This document shows, piece after piece, positions 1 to 8,394 of a stretch of 64,000 nucleotides of DNA (position 1 is the stretch's first letter; each line of letters starts with the position of its first letter). Below the pieces are notes generated by a model. It saw nothing but the letters and a program-made list of their open reading frames with translations. It did not search any database and was not told the DNA's origin. A program made the position numbers and the translations under genes. The DNA is from Candidatus Poribacteria bacterium (GTDB taxonomy: Bacteria; Poribacteria; WGA-4E; WGA-3G): positions 1 through 64,000 of the forward strand of contig JAJDWA010000053.1 of the NCBI GenBank assembly GCA_022825825.1. Reading direction: 5' to 3'.

Positions 1-46
1 GGGGAAGTTTAAAACGAAAGTAAAAGAACAAGCATTTACCATAATG

Positions 47-361
47 GGGGTATGTAAAGTCTTTGCCCCCATTTTGTCTGAATCACAGATTTCGCGGATT
101 TCACAAAAGACGCGGATAAGACCTCGGCATCTAATTGTCCTGATTAGAGAACACTTATCCGTTCATGATGTGGTCAGAATCACGGATTACGCGGATTACG
201 CGGATTTCGCGGAGAAGACACCTGCCTGAAATCGTAATGGCAGCGAATAAGTACTATCTCAGCAATACGATTAGATGCAGAGGTCTTATCCGCGAAATCC
301 GCGTAATCTGTGTAATCCGCGATTCAGACAACACCATGCCAAAAACTTTACACACCCTGTA
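47..361. repeat. Large imperfect inverted repeat built from GGATTACGCGG-type units
   Basis: The left arm (about 47-135) reads almost identically to the reverse complement of the right arm (about 270-361). Both contain GTAAAG, then TTGTCTGAATC, several CGGATT repeats, GCGGATAAGACCTC and GCATCTAAT. The middle (about 165-215) holds another set of GGATTACGCGG repeats. Short open frames here (44-229, 165-365) are made of the repeat itself and are not genes. No transposase is seen, so this looks like a non-autonomous element or a folded intergenic repeat just upstream of the promoter at 375. Confidence 0.75.
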
Positions 362-374
362 TTAAACTTATGTC

Positions 375-403
375 TTGTCATAATTCAAAACGTTTGGTAA
401 GAT
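375..403 (+). promoter_or_regulatory. Sigma-70-type promoter, extended -10, predicted leaderless
   Basis: TTGTCA (375-380), a 17-nt spacer and TAAGAT (398-403), preceded by TGG (extended -10). Only six bases separate the -10 box from the ATG at 410, so transcription should start at or within a base of the start codon. No Shine-Dalgarno sequence precedes the ATG, consistent with a leaderless mRNA. Confidence 0.65.
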
Positions 404-409
404 ACAGAC

Positions 410-2302
410 ATGCTAAACAGGGAGCCAAACTCAAATAGAAACACCGAAAAACCTTCACTATTCCGTTTTATTGTCGGTACGCTCCTCTTCGGTTCTATCC
501 TCATAATACTAACCTGTTATTGGATTATCTCCGCAGAAAACCGTGTCGTGTGGGAACTGACTGATTTCTCTATCTTTCCCACAGTCCTTTTCACTTTCTT
601 TCTGCTCGCAGCAATTGCACCCCTACTTAGAAAATACTTCAAACGTGCGGCACCTACCTCACGTGAACTCGCAATGACCTACATCATGGTTTCAGTTGCA
701 ACGGCACTTGCCGGACACGACATCGTTAGGCAATTAGTACCGATGATTGCAAATGCAGGATGGTTCGCTACACCCGAAAATGAATGGAGTGAAATATTCT
801 TCCGCTTCCTACCAACTTGGCTAACTATTACAGACAAAAGCATACTACAAGGTTATTTCGAAGGTGATGATTCATTTTGGCAAACTCGCTACATGGAAGC
901 ATGGCTATGGCCAATAGTCGCTTGGAGCAGTCTGGTAATTGTCCTCCTTTTTATTATGATGTGCATCAACATCATCATCCGAAAACAGTGGATTGACCAT
1001 GAAAAACTAAGTTATCCGCTCACAACACTCCCGGTCGAATTACTTGGCAACACCTCAAACCTATTTCGCAATAAACTGATATGGCTCGGGTTCGGAATCG
1101 CATTCGGACTGGAAATCCTTGCAGGATTAAATTTCCTCTTTCCTGTAATCCCTTCACTCAAAATAAAATATCAACTCTTTTTCGCAGAAAGACCTTGGAA
1201 CGCGATGGGTAGATTACCCGTCTATGTATATCCATTTGCAATTGGACTCGGTTATCTAATGCCGTTAGATTTAGCACTATCGTTTTGGGCGTTCTATCTG
1301 TTCTGGGGCGTTCAACGTGTCATTTTCAATGCAACAGGTTGGACAACAGCGATCGCATTTCAGACTGAACAACGCGCCGGCGCATGGATAGGGATAGGGC
1401 TGCTCGCACTCTGGACAAGCCGAAGAGAAATATTAAGGGTTTTAGGAAGCGTGTTCTCGTTTAGATCAAAGGACGGGTTGTACCAACTTGCTGTTTTCGG
1501 ATTGATCTTTGGATTAGTTTTTGTCGTAATATTTTGGTACGTCGCAGGTTTATCTCCTTGGGTCGCACTTGGCTATTTCGGAATCTATTTGGTCTTGTGT
1601 ATCGGTATGACACGCATGCGCGCTGAACTCGGTCCGCCCACACATGAACTACACAGAGTACACCCTGACCGAATAATGCTACTATTCTTAGGAAGCCGCC
1701 CCTTAGGCGCGCAAAATCTGACAAACACAACCCTCCTATCATGGCTTGCCTACGGATATCGATGTCATCCTATGCCACACCAACTTGAAGCCTTCAAAAT
1801 CGGTAGGCATTTCAGACTCAGTGAGAACCGTTTAGTTGTCGCATTGATAGTCGCATCAATAGTCGGCGCGATTATCTCAGTTGTCGGACATGTCGCACTC
1901 TATTATGAATACAGGTTCGTCCGTTGGGGAATCGGTGAATTTAGAAGACTGCAAAACTGGATCACCTCCCCAACCACACCAAACCTAATAGCAATACAAC
2001 ACATGGGGTTCGGTTTCATATTTACAGGTGTATTAACAGCTCTAAAAAGACAGTTCCTATGGTGGCCATTCTACCCAGTCGGATACGCTGTCGGAAATGG
2101 TTGGGCAATCGGATGGATGTGGTTCTCAATCTTCTTAGGATGGCTCTTCAAAAGAATACTATTCACCGGGGGCGGCGTACGCGCATATCGTAAGGCATTA
2201 CCCCTATTTTTAGGACTCATCTTCGGACAATTTCTTGCAGGCAGCTTATGGAGTTTATTAGGTGTACTTTTCAATAAAAATATGTACACCCTATTTCCGT
2301 AG
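410..2302 (+). CDS. DUF6785/DUF6784-type polytopic membrane protein
   Basis: A 630-residue integral membrane protein with about a dozen hydrophobic segments. The first runs over residues 20-45 and the last ends near the C-terminus. The segment with TSRELAMTYIMVSVATALAG followed by GHDIVRQLVP resembles the DUF6785 family, large membrane proteins common in Planctomycetes and Poribacteria whose substrate is unknown. A mid-protein stretch (RMRAELGPPTHELHR, about 402-416) recalls cytoplasmic loops of peptide-transporter-like families, but no transport function can be assigned. Translation begins at an ATG with no Shine-Dalgarno, directly after a promoter. The gene converges on the STAS gene with a 2-nt gap. 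Confidence 0.8.
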   Translation: MLNREPNSNRNTEKPSLFRFIVGTLLFGSILIILTCYWIISAENRVVWELTDFSIFPTVLFTFFLLAAIAPLLRKYFKRAAPTSRELAMTYIMVSVATALAGHDIVRQLVPMIANAGWFATPENEWSEIFFRFLPTWLTITDKSILQGYFEGDDSFWQTRYMEAWLWPIVAWSSLVIVLLFIMMCINIIIRKQWIDHEKLSYPLTTLPVELLGNTSNLFRNKLIWLGFGIAFGLEILAGLNFLFPVIPSLKIKYQLFFAERPWNAMGRLPVYVYPFAIGLGYLMPLDLALSFWAFYLFWGVQRVIFNATGWTTAIAFQTEQRAGAWIGIGLLALWTSRREILRVLGSVFSFRSKDGLYQLAVFGLIFGLVFVVIFWYVAGLSPWVALGYFGIYLVLCIGMTRMRAELGPPTHELHRVHPDRIMLLFLGSRPLGAQNLTNTTLLSWLAYGYRCHPMPHQLEAFKIGRHFRLSENRLVVALIVASIVGAIISVVGHVALYYEYRFVRWGIGEFRRLQNWITSPTTPNLIAIQHMGFGFIFTGVLTALKRQFLWWPFYPVGYAVGNGWAIGWMWFSIFLGWLFKRILFTGGGVRAYRKALPLFLGLIFGQFLAGSLWSLLGVLFNKNMYTLFP

Positions 2303-2304
2303 AC

Positions 2305-2649
2305 TCAAAAGTCTTCTAACGCCTCTGCTTCAGACGCATACACACCAATGCTCTGGGTCAAACCGATCGTATTGAATATCGTCCGCACTTGCATCGCCGG
2401 ATGTACAATCCGCAACTCTTGACCTTTATCACGAGTCTTCCAAAGCAATTTAATTATAGTCCCAAATCCACTGCTTGTAATAAAACTTTGCCGATCAAAG
2501 TTTAATAGTAGCTTCTTAGATTCCTGAACTCCGTTGTCTGCATAAGCATCGCTAATCGAATCTTCAGATTCGTTCGTTAAATATCCGGTAATATCAAAAA
2601 TCGCTACGTCATCTTCGTGTCTAATAGAAACCTGTGGTTGTGCTCTCAC
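2305..2649 (-). CDS. STAS-domain protein (anti-sigma-factor antagonist type)
   Basis: A single-domain protein of 114 residues with the STAS layout: an N-terminal strand (VAIFDITGYLT), then LLLNFDRQSFITSSGFGTI and a helix. The SSG motif is where SpoIIAA/RsbV-type antagonists carry the phosphorylatable serine, so a partner-switching regulator is likely. The start is GTG at 2649. AGGAGG lies five bases upstream, while the overlapping ATG at the same place runs straight into TGA, which settles the start. No kinase or anti-sigma gene adjoins it, so its partner is unknown. Confidence 0.85.
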   Translation of the reverse strand: MRAQPQVSIRHEDDVAIFDITGYLTNESEDSISDAYADNGVQESKKLLLNFDRQSFITSSGFGTIIKLLWKTRDKGQELRIVHPAMQVRTIFNTIGLTQSIGVYASEAEALEDF

Positions 2650-2693
2650 ATTTTCCTCCTAAGGATAAAATTCTGAATTCGTAAATAAAATCG

Positions 2694-3638
2694 TCAATCT
2701 TCAGTGAAAGTGCGTTGAAGCGGTGTATGTTCCTGTTGCTCACGCACTATAGTGCCGTTGTCAAGATGGAGCCAAGTCTCAAATTGACGTTCACCTTCTC
2801 GTAGTTGAATCACTCGTGCCCCGCGTGGAAACCCATCTTTACCATAAGTATTGTAGCCGGTGGCTCTACCGTAGCAGAGACGTATTCCGTGCAAATCTCC
2901 CCAGAAATCGTTGATATGCTCATGCCCAACAAACGTTCCCATAACATCTCCCGCTTCATGTAGGGCAGCAAAAAAACCTGTATTGATTCGAGGCGCGCAA
3001 ACATCCTCATATTTTACACCGTAGCAGGTGTGAAAATCCCATACTTCATGATATTCAGGAATCGGGATGTGGAAAAAAGCGAGCGCAGGAAGCAGATGCC
3101 CCGCGGAAGCCGTGTATCTCGCGGATTCACTGAGATACCACTCTATCTGATCGCGTCTGATCCAATCGTAACCACCAATATCTGTTGGCGCATAACTACC
3201 TGAATCGATAAAATAAAGAAGTGTTGCAGGTTTGTATGCATCAGAATGTTGAACCGTTAAAACATAATTCCCGACCCCTGAAATTTCTTCCGGTCCTGGT
3301 TCCGCAAGTGACAAATCACTTTCCTGCATGACTTCCATCAATTCAGAACGATTTGCTGTGCCCTCATCGTCATGGTTACCGAAAACCGCTGCCCAAGGAA
3401 AACCGCACCGTTCCAAAATCTCTACAATCTGTCGAAGGGATTCGGCAGCATCATCACACCCTCCTCCGGACAAAATGTCGCCAGTTAACACGATTAAATC
3501 TGGTGATTCTGCCCCCGCAACATTTTCCATCAATTCTGCAGATTTCTGGTCGACAGATTCACCGTTTTGCCAATGAATATCGGTGAACTGGACGATCTTA
3601 AAACAACCGTTCGCGTGAAACTTTAATTCCTTTTTCAT
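2694..3638 (-). CDS. Calcineurin-like metallophosphoesterase
   Basis: A 314-residue protein with the full dinuclear metallophosphoesterase signature: FTDIHW near residue 19, LTGDILSGGG near 51, FGNHDDEG near 86, then histidine-containing HIP and GHEH (about 240). It has no signal peptide, so it is probably cytoplasmic. The fold order resembles the PAP/Dcr2-like branch of phosphodiesterases; the substrate is unknown. It lies 44 nt upstream of the STAS gene on the same strand and may be co-transcribed with it. A second unrelated member of the superfamily is at 5950-6795. Confidence 0.88.
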   Translation of the reverse strand: MKKELKFHANGCFKIVQFTDIHWQNGESVDQKSAELMENVAGAESPDLIVLTGDILSGGGCDDAAESLRQIVEILERCGFPWAAVFGNHDDEGTANRSELMEVMQESDLSLAEPGPEEISGVGNYVLTVQHSDAYKPATLLYFIDSGSYAPTDIGGYDWIRRDQIEWYLSESARYTASAGHLLPALAFFHIPIPEYHEVWDFHTCYGVKYEDVCAPRINTGFFAALHEAGDVMGTFVGHEHINDFWGDLHGIRLCYGRATGYNTYGKDGFPRGARVIQLREGERQFETWLHLDNGTIVREQQEHTPLQRTFTED

Positions 3639-4331
3639 TCTCTATCATTTCCTCCCGTGAACTATAACGCGACTTTGGTAAATCCCGTCCGCTTTCTAAT
3701 CCCGATTTATTGCCCCAAGGTAGGCACGTTTTGGAAACACACCTGTCCCTGTGCTGAAGAGGACTAACGGCGCTTTTAGAAAACGCGCCTACCAGGGGTG
3801 TAGACCGCTAAATTGACGACTATGAGTTCCGCTGCGCTCTACCCAACGGACTATACTTAATCAAATTATCAAACTCACGTTAACACGTTAACTATAAACA
3901 CAATTCTGAAAAATTGCAAGGAAATTCGGAGATTTTATTTCGAAATGTGAATCTTTCGCTCAAAATAGGGCGGTAGAATATGTCGTTCTGCTCCGCGGGT
4001 CTTTTGTAGAAACATTTAATCTGAAAAGGGTAACAAAACCGGGGAAAAGCGGTTATTTACCGAAGAAATTTTAACTAATTTACAACTAAAACAACTGATT
4101 GATACAATCTGATTAAAAGAAAATATGAATGTCGCAAATTCTCCAAAAAATGGTAACAAAATACAAAAAAGTAGCGTTAATTTTTTCAATCAAAATAACA
4201 AGTTGTTTGTACTTATTTGAAGTTGTGCAATATGATTAAGTTTTGAACACCGATCCTAATTTTTAGTGTAACCAACAAGAAACCTTCTAATGTTTCCAAA
4301 AGGTAGAAATTACAGAGCCAGGTGATTGATT
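3639..4331. other. Long intergenic stretch with a palindromic repeat element
   Basis: The first part (about 3690-3830) is a reverse-orientation copy of the repeat that also lies at about 57536-57827. It contains the hairpin GGCGCTTTTAGAAAACGCGCC at 3769-3789 and, at 3732/3733, the undisturbed (empty) counterpart of the site occupied by a 115-bp insertion in the other copy. The rest (3830-4331) is AT-rich and has no convincing gene; an open frame of 31 codons at 4125-4220 has no supporting signal. The promoter of the next gene presumably lies here but I could not pick one out with confidence. Confidence 0.6.
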
Positions 4332-4688
4332 ATGCAAAAAGCACTTCTTATAACTTGTATCTACTTCATTGTATCTGTGTTTCTGGGAATCTTATGGTCC
4401 TATCCTGTGATGCCATTTCTCTTTTATCACACGCTCGCGGATTCTGAAATGAAGTATCAGATGGAAGGGGATTTAATTGAATTCTATGGGATCGTTAACG
4501 AAATTCATGAGCTGGCAAGAAAGAGAGCACCACTTACCGCTCAAGAAAAAGTCGTTTTAATATTAACGCCTTGGAGTGAATACGGTTTTTTACTATGGCC
4601 TATCGTTGGTGTTCTATGGGGTTTGTGGCGCGGCCTATCTACTCGCTCCCGTCTGAGAAAACGTGTTCCTGTCTACCCTACTTTGTGA
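4332..4688 (+). CDS. Small membrane protein, function unknown
   Basis: A 118-residue protein with two hydrophobic segments, about residues 3-27 and 78-96, joined by a polar, partly helical loop that includes EIHELARKRAPLTAQEK. The C-terminus is basic (RSRLRKR), suggesting it faces the cytoplasm. I do not recognise the family. ATG at 4332 is used in preference to the TTG two codons earlier; AGGTGA lies seven bases upstream. It stands alone between a repeat-rich gap and a hairpin repeat at 4729-4750. Confidence 0.55.
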   Translation: MQKALLITCIYFIVSVFLGILWSYPVMPFLFYHTLADSEMKYQMEGDLIEFYGIVNEIHELARKRAPLTAQEKVVLILTPWSEYGFLLWPIVGVLWGLWRGLSTRSRLRKRVPVYPTL

Positions 4689-4728
4689 TATATTGGTAGA
4701 TTTAAGAATTATTTGAACACTCTGTGCT

Positions 4729-4750
4729 GGCGAGGTTGAAAAGCCTCGCC
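4729..4750. repeat. Short palindrome of the GGCGAGG...CCTCGCC family
   Basis: A 7-bp perfect stem, GGCGAGG / CCTCGCC, with an 8-nt loop. It is flanked by AATTATTTG on the left and a degenerate copy of the same flank on the right, as in related units near 16450 and 30680. It may also fold in RNA as a weak terminator for the upstream gene, but there is no T-tract. Confidence 0.6.
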
Positions 4751-4826
4751 TATCGGAGTACAAAAGTGTCTATTTTCTATAATTCTCTATATAGTAAAAC
4801 TTAGAAGTAGATAAACACCTTTAGAC

Positions 4827-5513
4827 TTATGGAATTTGGACTTGTTGCATAAGCCGTTCCAGTTTTTGTTTATCTTTCACACCCTTTGATGCCTCTACAC
4901 CTGAACATAGGTCTATACCGTAAGGTGCAATTGTTTCAATGGCAGATTTTACGTTCTCCGGACGAATTCCCCCCGCGAAAAAAACTGGCAGTGGGCTCTC
5001 AGCAATTAACTGAGCAGCAACACGCCAATCACAGGTCTTTCCCGTCCCACCGTACCGAGGTGGGTCAATGCTGATATCAACAGTATCAAATAAGAGAAAA
5101 TCCGCACCAGCATTATGGAATTCTTGCATCTGTGCTCGCGCTGCTTGCATATCCACATTTTCTGGACTTCCTGCAGGTAGATAGATAGATTTCCAGAGTT
5201 GACATGTCACGCCTCGTTTGAGTTTTTCAACTTGTTGTGGTGTCTCCTGCCCAAGAAGTTGTACTGCATAAGGTTGAATTTGTGATACAGCTTCTTGAAT
5301 GTCTGGCGTTGTGCGATTGTATAATAACAACACCGTCGGGATAGGACTGTCCTTAGCAATTTCTACTGCTTGGGGGGTGGTTAGCGATCGTTCTGAAGAC
5401 GCTACGTCGACTAATACGCCAGAGTAATCCGCACCCGCATCAGCTGCAAGGCAAGCATCGTGAATTGAGGTTGTACCGCAGATTTTAACTTTGCACCTTG
5501 ATTCATCGGACAT
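4827..5513 (-). CDS. trpF: Phosphoribosylanthranilate isomerase
   Basis: A 228-residue TIM barrel for the third step of tryptophan synthesis, the Amadori rearrangement of phosphoribosylanthranilate. Family motifs are clear: KICG near residue 9 with the catalytic cysteine, RYGGTGKTCDW near 150, FFAGGIRPENV near 178 and GIDLCSGVEASKGVKD near 199, the last two forming the phosphate site. The usual second motif is GVDVSSGVE; here Cys replaces the first Ser. No other trp gene is nearby, so trpF is separated from any trp operon. AGGA precedes the ATG. Confidence 0.88.
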   Translation of the reverse strand: MSDESRCKVKICGTTSIHDACLAADAGADYSGVLVDVASSERSLTTPQAVEIAKDSPIPTVLLLYNRTTPDIQEAVSQIQPYAVQLLGQETPQQVEKLKRGVTCQLWKSIYLPAGSPENVDMQAARAQMQEFHNAGADFLLFDTVDISIDPPRYGGTGKTCDWRVAAQLIAESPLPVFFAGGIRPENVKSAIETIAPYGIDLCSGVEASKGVKDKQKLERLMQQVQIP

Positions 5514-5565
5514 AGTTCGTAATTCCTGTATGCCTTATTTCAATATGTTTTTGTTTGGCAACTAT

Positions 5566-5925
5566 TTAATCACAAAAGACTGTTTGTCTATCAGCATCTG
5601 AATAACAGATAATCATCGTTACCGGTTGCCAACCCGTATTGACAGCATTGTGTTTAACATTACGTGGAATACGCAACATCATCCCTTGTTTAAGCGGAAT
5701 AATTTCGTCCCCTAATTTGTGGTCGCACTCACCTGAAAGTACATAGATAAGTTCCTCACAGTTCGGATGATAGTGGGTAGGATTACCTTCGCCGGCATTA
5801 ATATAAACAACACCGAATGTCATCTCTGCATCCGGATCAATCTGATCGTTGCATAACCATTTAATTGCTCCCCATGGAAATTCAAGGGCACCCGTTTCAT
5901 TGCTATTTGTTAACGTAATTTCCAT
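5566..5925 (-). CDS. Small cupin-domain protein
   Basis: A 119-residue single cupin barrel. The metal-binding motif is visible as THYHPNCEELIYVLSGE (two His and one Glu, about residues 57-67), with a late histidine in RNVKHNAVNTG (about 94). Such small cupins bind a metal and serve as sugar or amino-acid related isomerases, dioxygenases or sensors; the substrate cannot be told from sequence. AAGGAG lies five bases before the ATG. It sits 24 nt downstream of a metallophosphoesterase gene start-to-end on the minus strand and upstream of trpF, possibly in one transcript. Confidence 0.8.
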   Translation of the reverse strand: MEITLTNSNETGALEFPWGAIKWLCNDQIDPDAEMTFGVVYINAGEGNPTHYHPNCEELIYVLSGECDHKLGDEIIPLKQGMMLRIPRNVKHNAVNTGWQPVTMIICYSDADRQTVFCD

Positions 5926-5949
5926 ATTGTTCTCCTTTTGTTCTATATT

Positions 5950-6795
5950 TCAAGCGATTGCTAAAGAAAAACAGGCCAAACTTTCTTCAGCATAAGCCTG
6001 CAAGCCTTCAGTCGGTTGTTCGTAGAGATAACCGATAGGCGCACAGATTGCCTTAACGTTTTTAACCTGTTGGTTGACAGCATAATGGACATGTCCAAAA
6101 AGGGCATGCGTAACAAGCGGTTCCTGCAAACATAACATGCCAAGACCTTCGCTTCCGTAAAACGCGCGAAAATAGTCCCAAGGCAATTCACCACGGTACC
6201 GAATACACTCCCGAAACGGCACATGGTGTGTTACAACAATAATGCGTTGGACCTTGTCCTTCAGGAAAGTAATCTGCTTATTAAGCTCATTTTCAAAGCG
6301 ATGTGCGACTTTTTGATCTGTCTCTGCCCACCTTGCATATCGTTTATCGTTCCAGACTGTTCCCATCAACTGTTTTTCAACATACTGCTCTGTGGAAAAA
6401 TCGTATTTATTCGATGCAAACGTATAATCGTACCAACCGATGGTGCCGCAAAAACCTATTTCTTCAATAATACATGGCGCATCAATGAGTGAGTAAAATC
6501 CGTGGTCTTGGCAAATTTCTGAAATTACACGACATTTCTGTTCACTCGTCATGTTAGCATCTTTGCTAACCCAAATATCGTGATTACCCGGAACAAACAA
6601 CTTTTGGCAAGTTAAATCTGCATTGTTAAATTCACCGAGGACTTCGTAAAATTCAGATAACTTCGGGGTGACATCACCTGCAAGGATGAAAACATCAAGT
6701 TCAGCTGCTTTAATGGTATCAATTAGAAATGCAACAAGCACCCTGTTTGCCTCGGATGCTTCCACATGCAGGTCGGAAATTAGTCCAATTTTCAT
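5950..6795 (-). CDS. Metallophosphoesterase (predicted phosphohydrolase)
   Basis: A 281-residue calcineurin-fold phosphohydrolase. The metal ligands are in ISDLHVEAS (near residue 6), LAGDVTPK (near 38), VPGNHDIW (near 68), VVTHHVPF (near 188) and LFGHVHYA (near 232). No signal peptide is seen. The domain order fits bacterial YkuE/Icc-like hydrolases, without clear substrate. The ATG has no Shine-Dalgarno; an extended -10 box (TGGTATACA, -10 at 6805-6810) ends nine bases before it, so the mRNA may have a leader of only a few bases. Confidence 0.85.
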   Translation of the reverse strand: MKIGLISDLHVEASEANRVLVAFLIDTIKAAELDVFILAGDVTPKLSEFYEVLGEFNNADLTCQKLFVPGNHDIWVSKDANMTSEQKCRVISEICQDHGFYSLIDAPCIIEEIGFCGTIGWYDYTFASNKYDFSTEQYVEKQLMGTVWNDKRYARWAETDQKVAHRFENELNKQITFLKDKVQRIIVVTHHVPFRECIRYRGELPWDYFRAFYGSEGLGMLCLQEPLVTHALFGHVHYAVNQQVKNVKAICAPIGYLYEQPTEGLQAYAEESLACFSLAIA

Positions 6796-6804
6796 TAATT
6801 TTTG

Positions 6805-6810
6805 TGTATA
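6805..6810 (-). promoter_or_regulatory. Candidate extended -10 box close to the ATG
   Basis: On the minus strand TATACA is preceded by TGG, an extended -10 element, and lies nine bases from the ATG at 6795. A -35 box at the right distance is weak (TCCAGA at 17 nt). If used, the transcript would be leaderless or nearly so, like those at 410 and 12763. Confidence 0.4.
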
Positions 6811-6903
6811 CCAACTTGCAGCGTGTTTCTGGAAAAGTTCATGGCTTTTGTCAATTTATATTCCAAAATCCTACGCAGTATGTATAAATAAGGAAAACAG
6901 TTG

Positions 6904-8328
6904 CTACTGAAAAGGTGTCGTCAAGCTGCTAAAAACCTCATCGAGGAAAATACGGATAGCAGAATCGTCTTCTTGAAAACGTTGTCGTTGGCGTTCAAGT
7001 GCGCTGAGTGCAAATTCATCTCCGATTTTGGCGATTGCGTCCACCAGCGTTAATTGTACCGCAGGATCATCAGTAGTTTCTAAGGCGTTAATCAGAAAGT
7101 CGCGTGCCTGTGTTCCGCCAATAGTGCCGAGGGCAGAAGCAGCGATGTCCTTCGCAGCGGTATCAGATTCATTAAATGCGGTCATAAGAGCGTCAACAGC
7201 AGGCGTGCCGATCTGACTAAGCGCTAAGCCAGCTTGGAAACGGATACCTGGAATTTCATTTTGATCTCTAAGCACTTTGATGAGAGGTTCAATTGCGGAG
7301 ATAGGGCTAAGAGTACCAAGAATGGAGAGGCATGCGCGACGAATTTCCTGTTCCGGTTCAGTAGTAATTTGGATATATTGTTCGGCAAGTTCCACAAGAG
7401 CCCCTTCGTTCACCTTCTGGTACAAGGCTTCAGAACGGTGCCGGAATTGGATTCCGAATGGTGCTTCGAGCGTTGTTATATTTGCTGCGGGGTCAGTGAG
7501 GAGTAATCCGAGAATTTCAGCAGATTCACGCTGTTGACTATCAAGTGTATCCGCGGGGAGTTGATTCGCATTTTCCTGCTGAAACTGCTGAAAGAGTGGA
7601 TTGAGTTCACTGAGAGCGACAAGCCGTTCTAAACTTCGCGATGCTGCTTTGCGGAGTGCAAGTTCTTTACTATTTTTAAGAATCTCTATCAAAGATTCTA
7701 CGGCGCGAGCATCCCCCAAATTACCAAGGGCAGTAACAGCCGCTATTTTTACCCCAATTAATTCTGTTGTTCTGAAGGTTAAGTTAGCATTCAATTTTGA
7801 GAATTCGTTGACAGTTTTTTTGTAGTCATTTAAACTGTGGATTTTTCGCTCATCAACAATTTTTTCGACAACATCACCAACCTGGATGACATCACTATTT
7901 GCGGCAGGGGTTCCAGGTACAATTTCTTTAATACGAACAGATCCGCTGCCTTCAACCTCTAAACCAACTTTATCTCCAATTTTTCGGACTGCAATACGTA
8001 GGGGTTGTTTGCCTTTGAGATACAGGAGCATGTTATTGTCATCAGCCATTGCTTTTTTAACTGCCCGTGTGAACTCTCGCGGACTCTGAATAGGATATTC
8101 ACCAATTATATAAGAGATGAGTTCTCCAGGTGTGAGTTTTGCTGCATCGGCAGGACCATTCTGCGTGATAGCTTTTACAACAACACCACTCGTTGACCAT
8201 CTATTTTCGAGGTCACTATCAAGTTGTTGCACTTCCATTTTTAAGTGTTCATCGTAATAGTGGTTCTCACAGCCAAGTGCAAATACTAAGATACTTAAAA
8301 TGAGTATTATCGGTATATCTCTAAACAT
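6904..8328 (-). CDS. Lipoprotein with PDZ domains and HEAT repeats
   Basis: A 474-residue protein. The N-terminus is a lipoprotein signal (ILSILVFALGCENH), with the cysteine at about residue 20. Two PDZ-like domains follow, about 48-110 (VVVKAITQNGPADAAKLTPG) and 122-190 (VRIKEIVPGTPAANSDVIQVGD). From about 195 to the end run alpha-helical HEAT-type repeats, each with a pattern such as AAVTALGNLGDARAVESLIEIL. No protease domain is present, so it is probably a scaffold that binds peptides or C-termini in the periplasm. AAGGAA precedes the ATG. The next upstream gene is also a HEAT lipoprotein and may belong to the same transcript. Confidence 0.82.
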   Translation of the reverse strand: MFRDIPIILILSILVFALGCENHYYDEHLKMEVQQLDSDLENRWSTSGVVVKAITQNGPADAAKLTPGELISYIIGEYPIQSPREFTRAVKKAMADDNNMLLYLKGKQPLRIAVRKIGDKVGLEVEGSGSVRIKEIVPGTPAANSDVIQVGDVVEKIVDERKIHSLNDYKKTVNEFSKLNANLTFRTTELIGVKIAAVTALGNLGDARAVESLIEILKNSKELALRKAASRSLERLVALSELNPLFQQFQQENANQLPADTLDSQQRESAEILGLLLTDPAANITTLEAPFGIQFRHRSEALYQKVNEGALVELAEQYIQITTEPEQEIRRACLSILGTLSPISAIEPLIKVLRDQNEIPGIRFQAGLALSQIGTPAVDALMTAFNESDTAAKDIAASALGTIGGTQARDFLINALETTDDPAVQLTLVDAIAKIGDEFALSALERQRQRFQEDDSAIRIFLDEVFSSLTTPFQ

Positions 8329-8394
8329 TCACGTTCCTTTCAATCATTCGGATAGCCAAAGTGGTATTTGCTCCTACACAACTTCAAATTGGGT

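Noticed and set aside
70-340. Possible CRISPR array from repeated CGGATT units
   Set aside because: Units are not evenly spaced, there are no unique spacers of constant length, and the arms are inverted, not direct.
44-365. Open frames of 61 and 66 codons at the start of the window
   Set aside because: They run through the GGATTACGCGG inverted repeat, have no ribosome site and their peptides only mirror the repeat.
4125-4220. Small ORF of 31 codons in the long gap
   Set aside because: No Shine-Dalgarno, no clear promoter and low-complexity composition (Asn/Lys rich).
2694-6795. Metallophosphoesterases as SbcD partners of the Rad50-like ATPase
   Set aside because: They lie more than 40 kb away and their motifs place them in PAP/Dcr2- and YkuE/Icc-like groups, not in SbcD.
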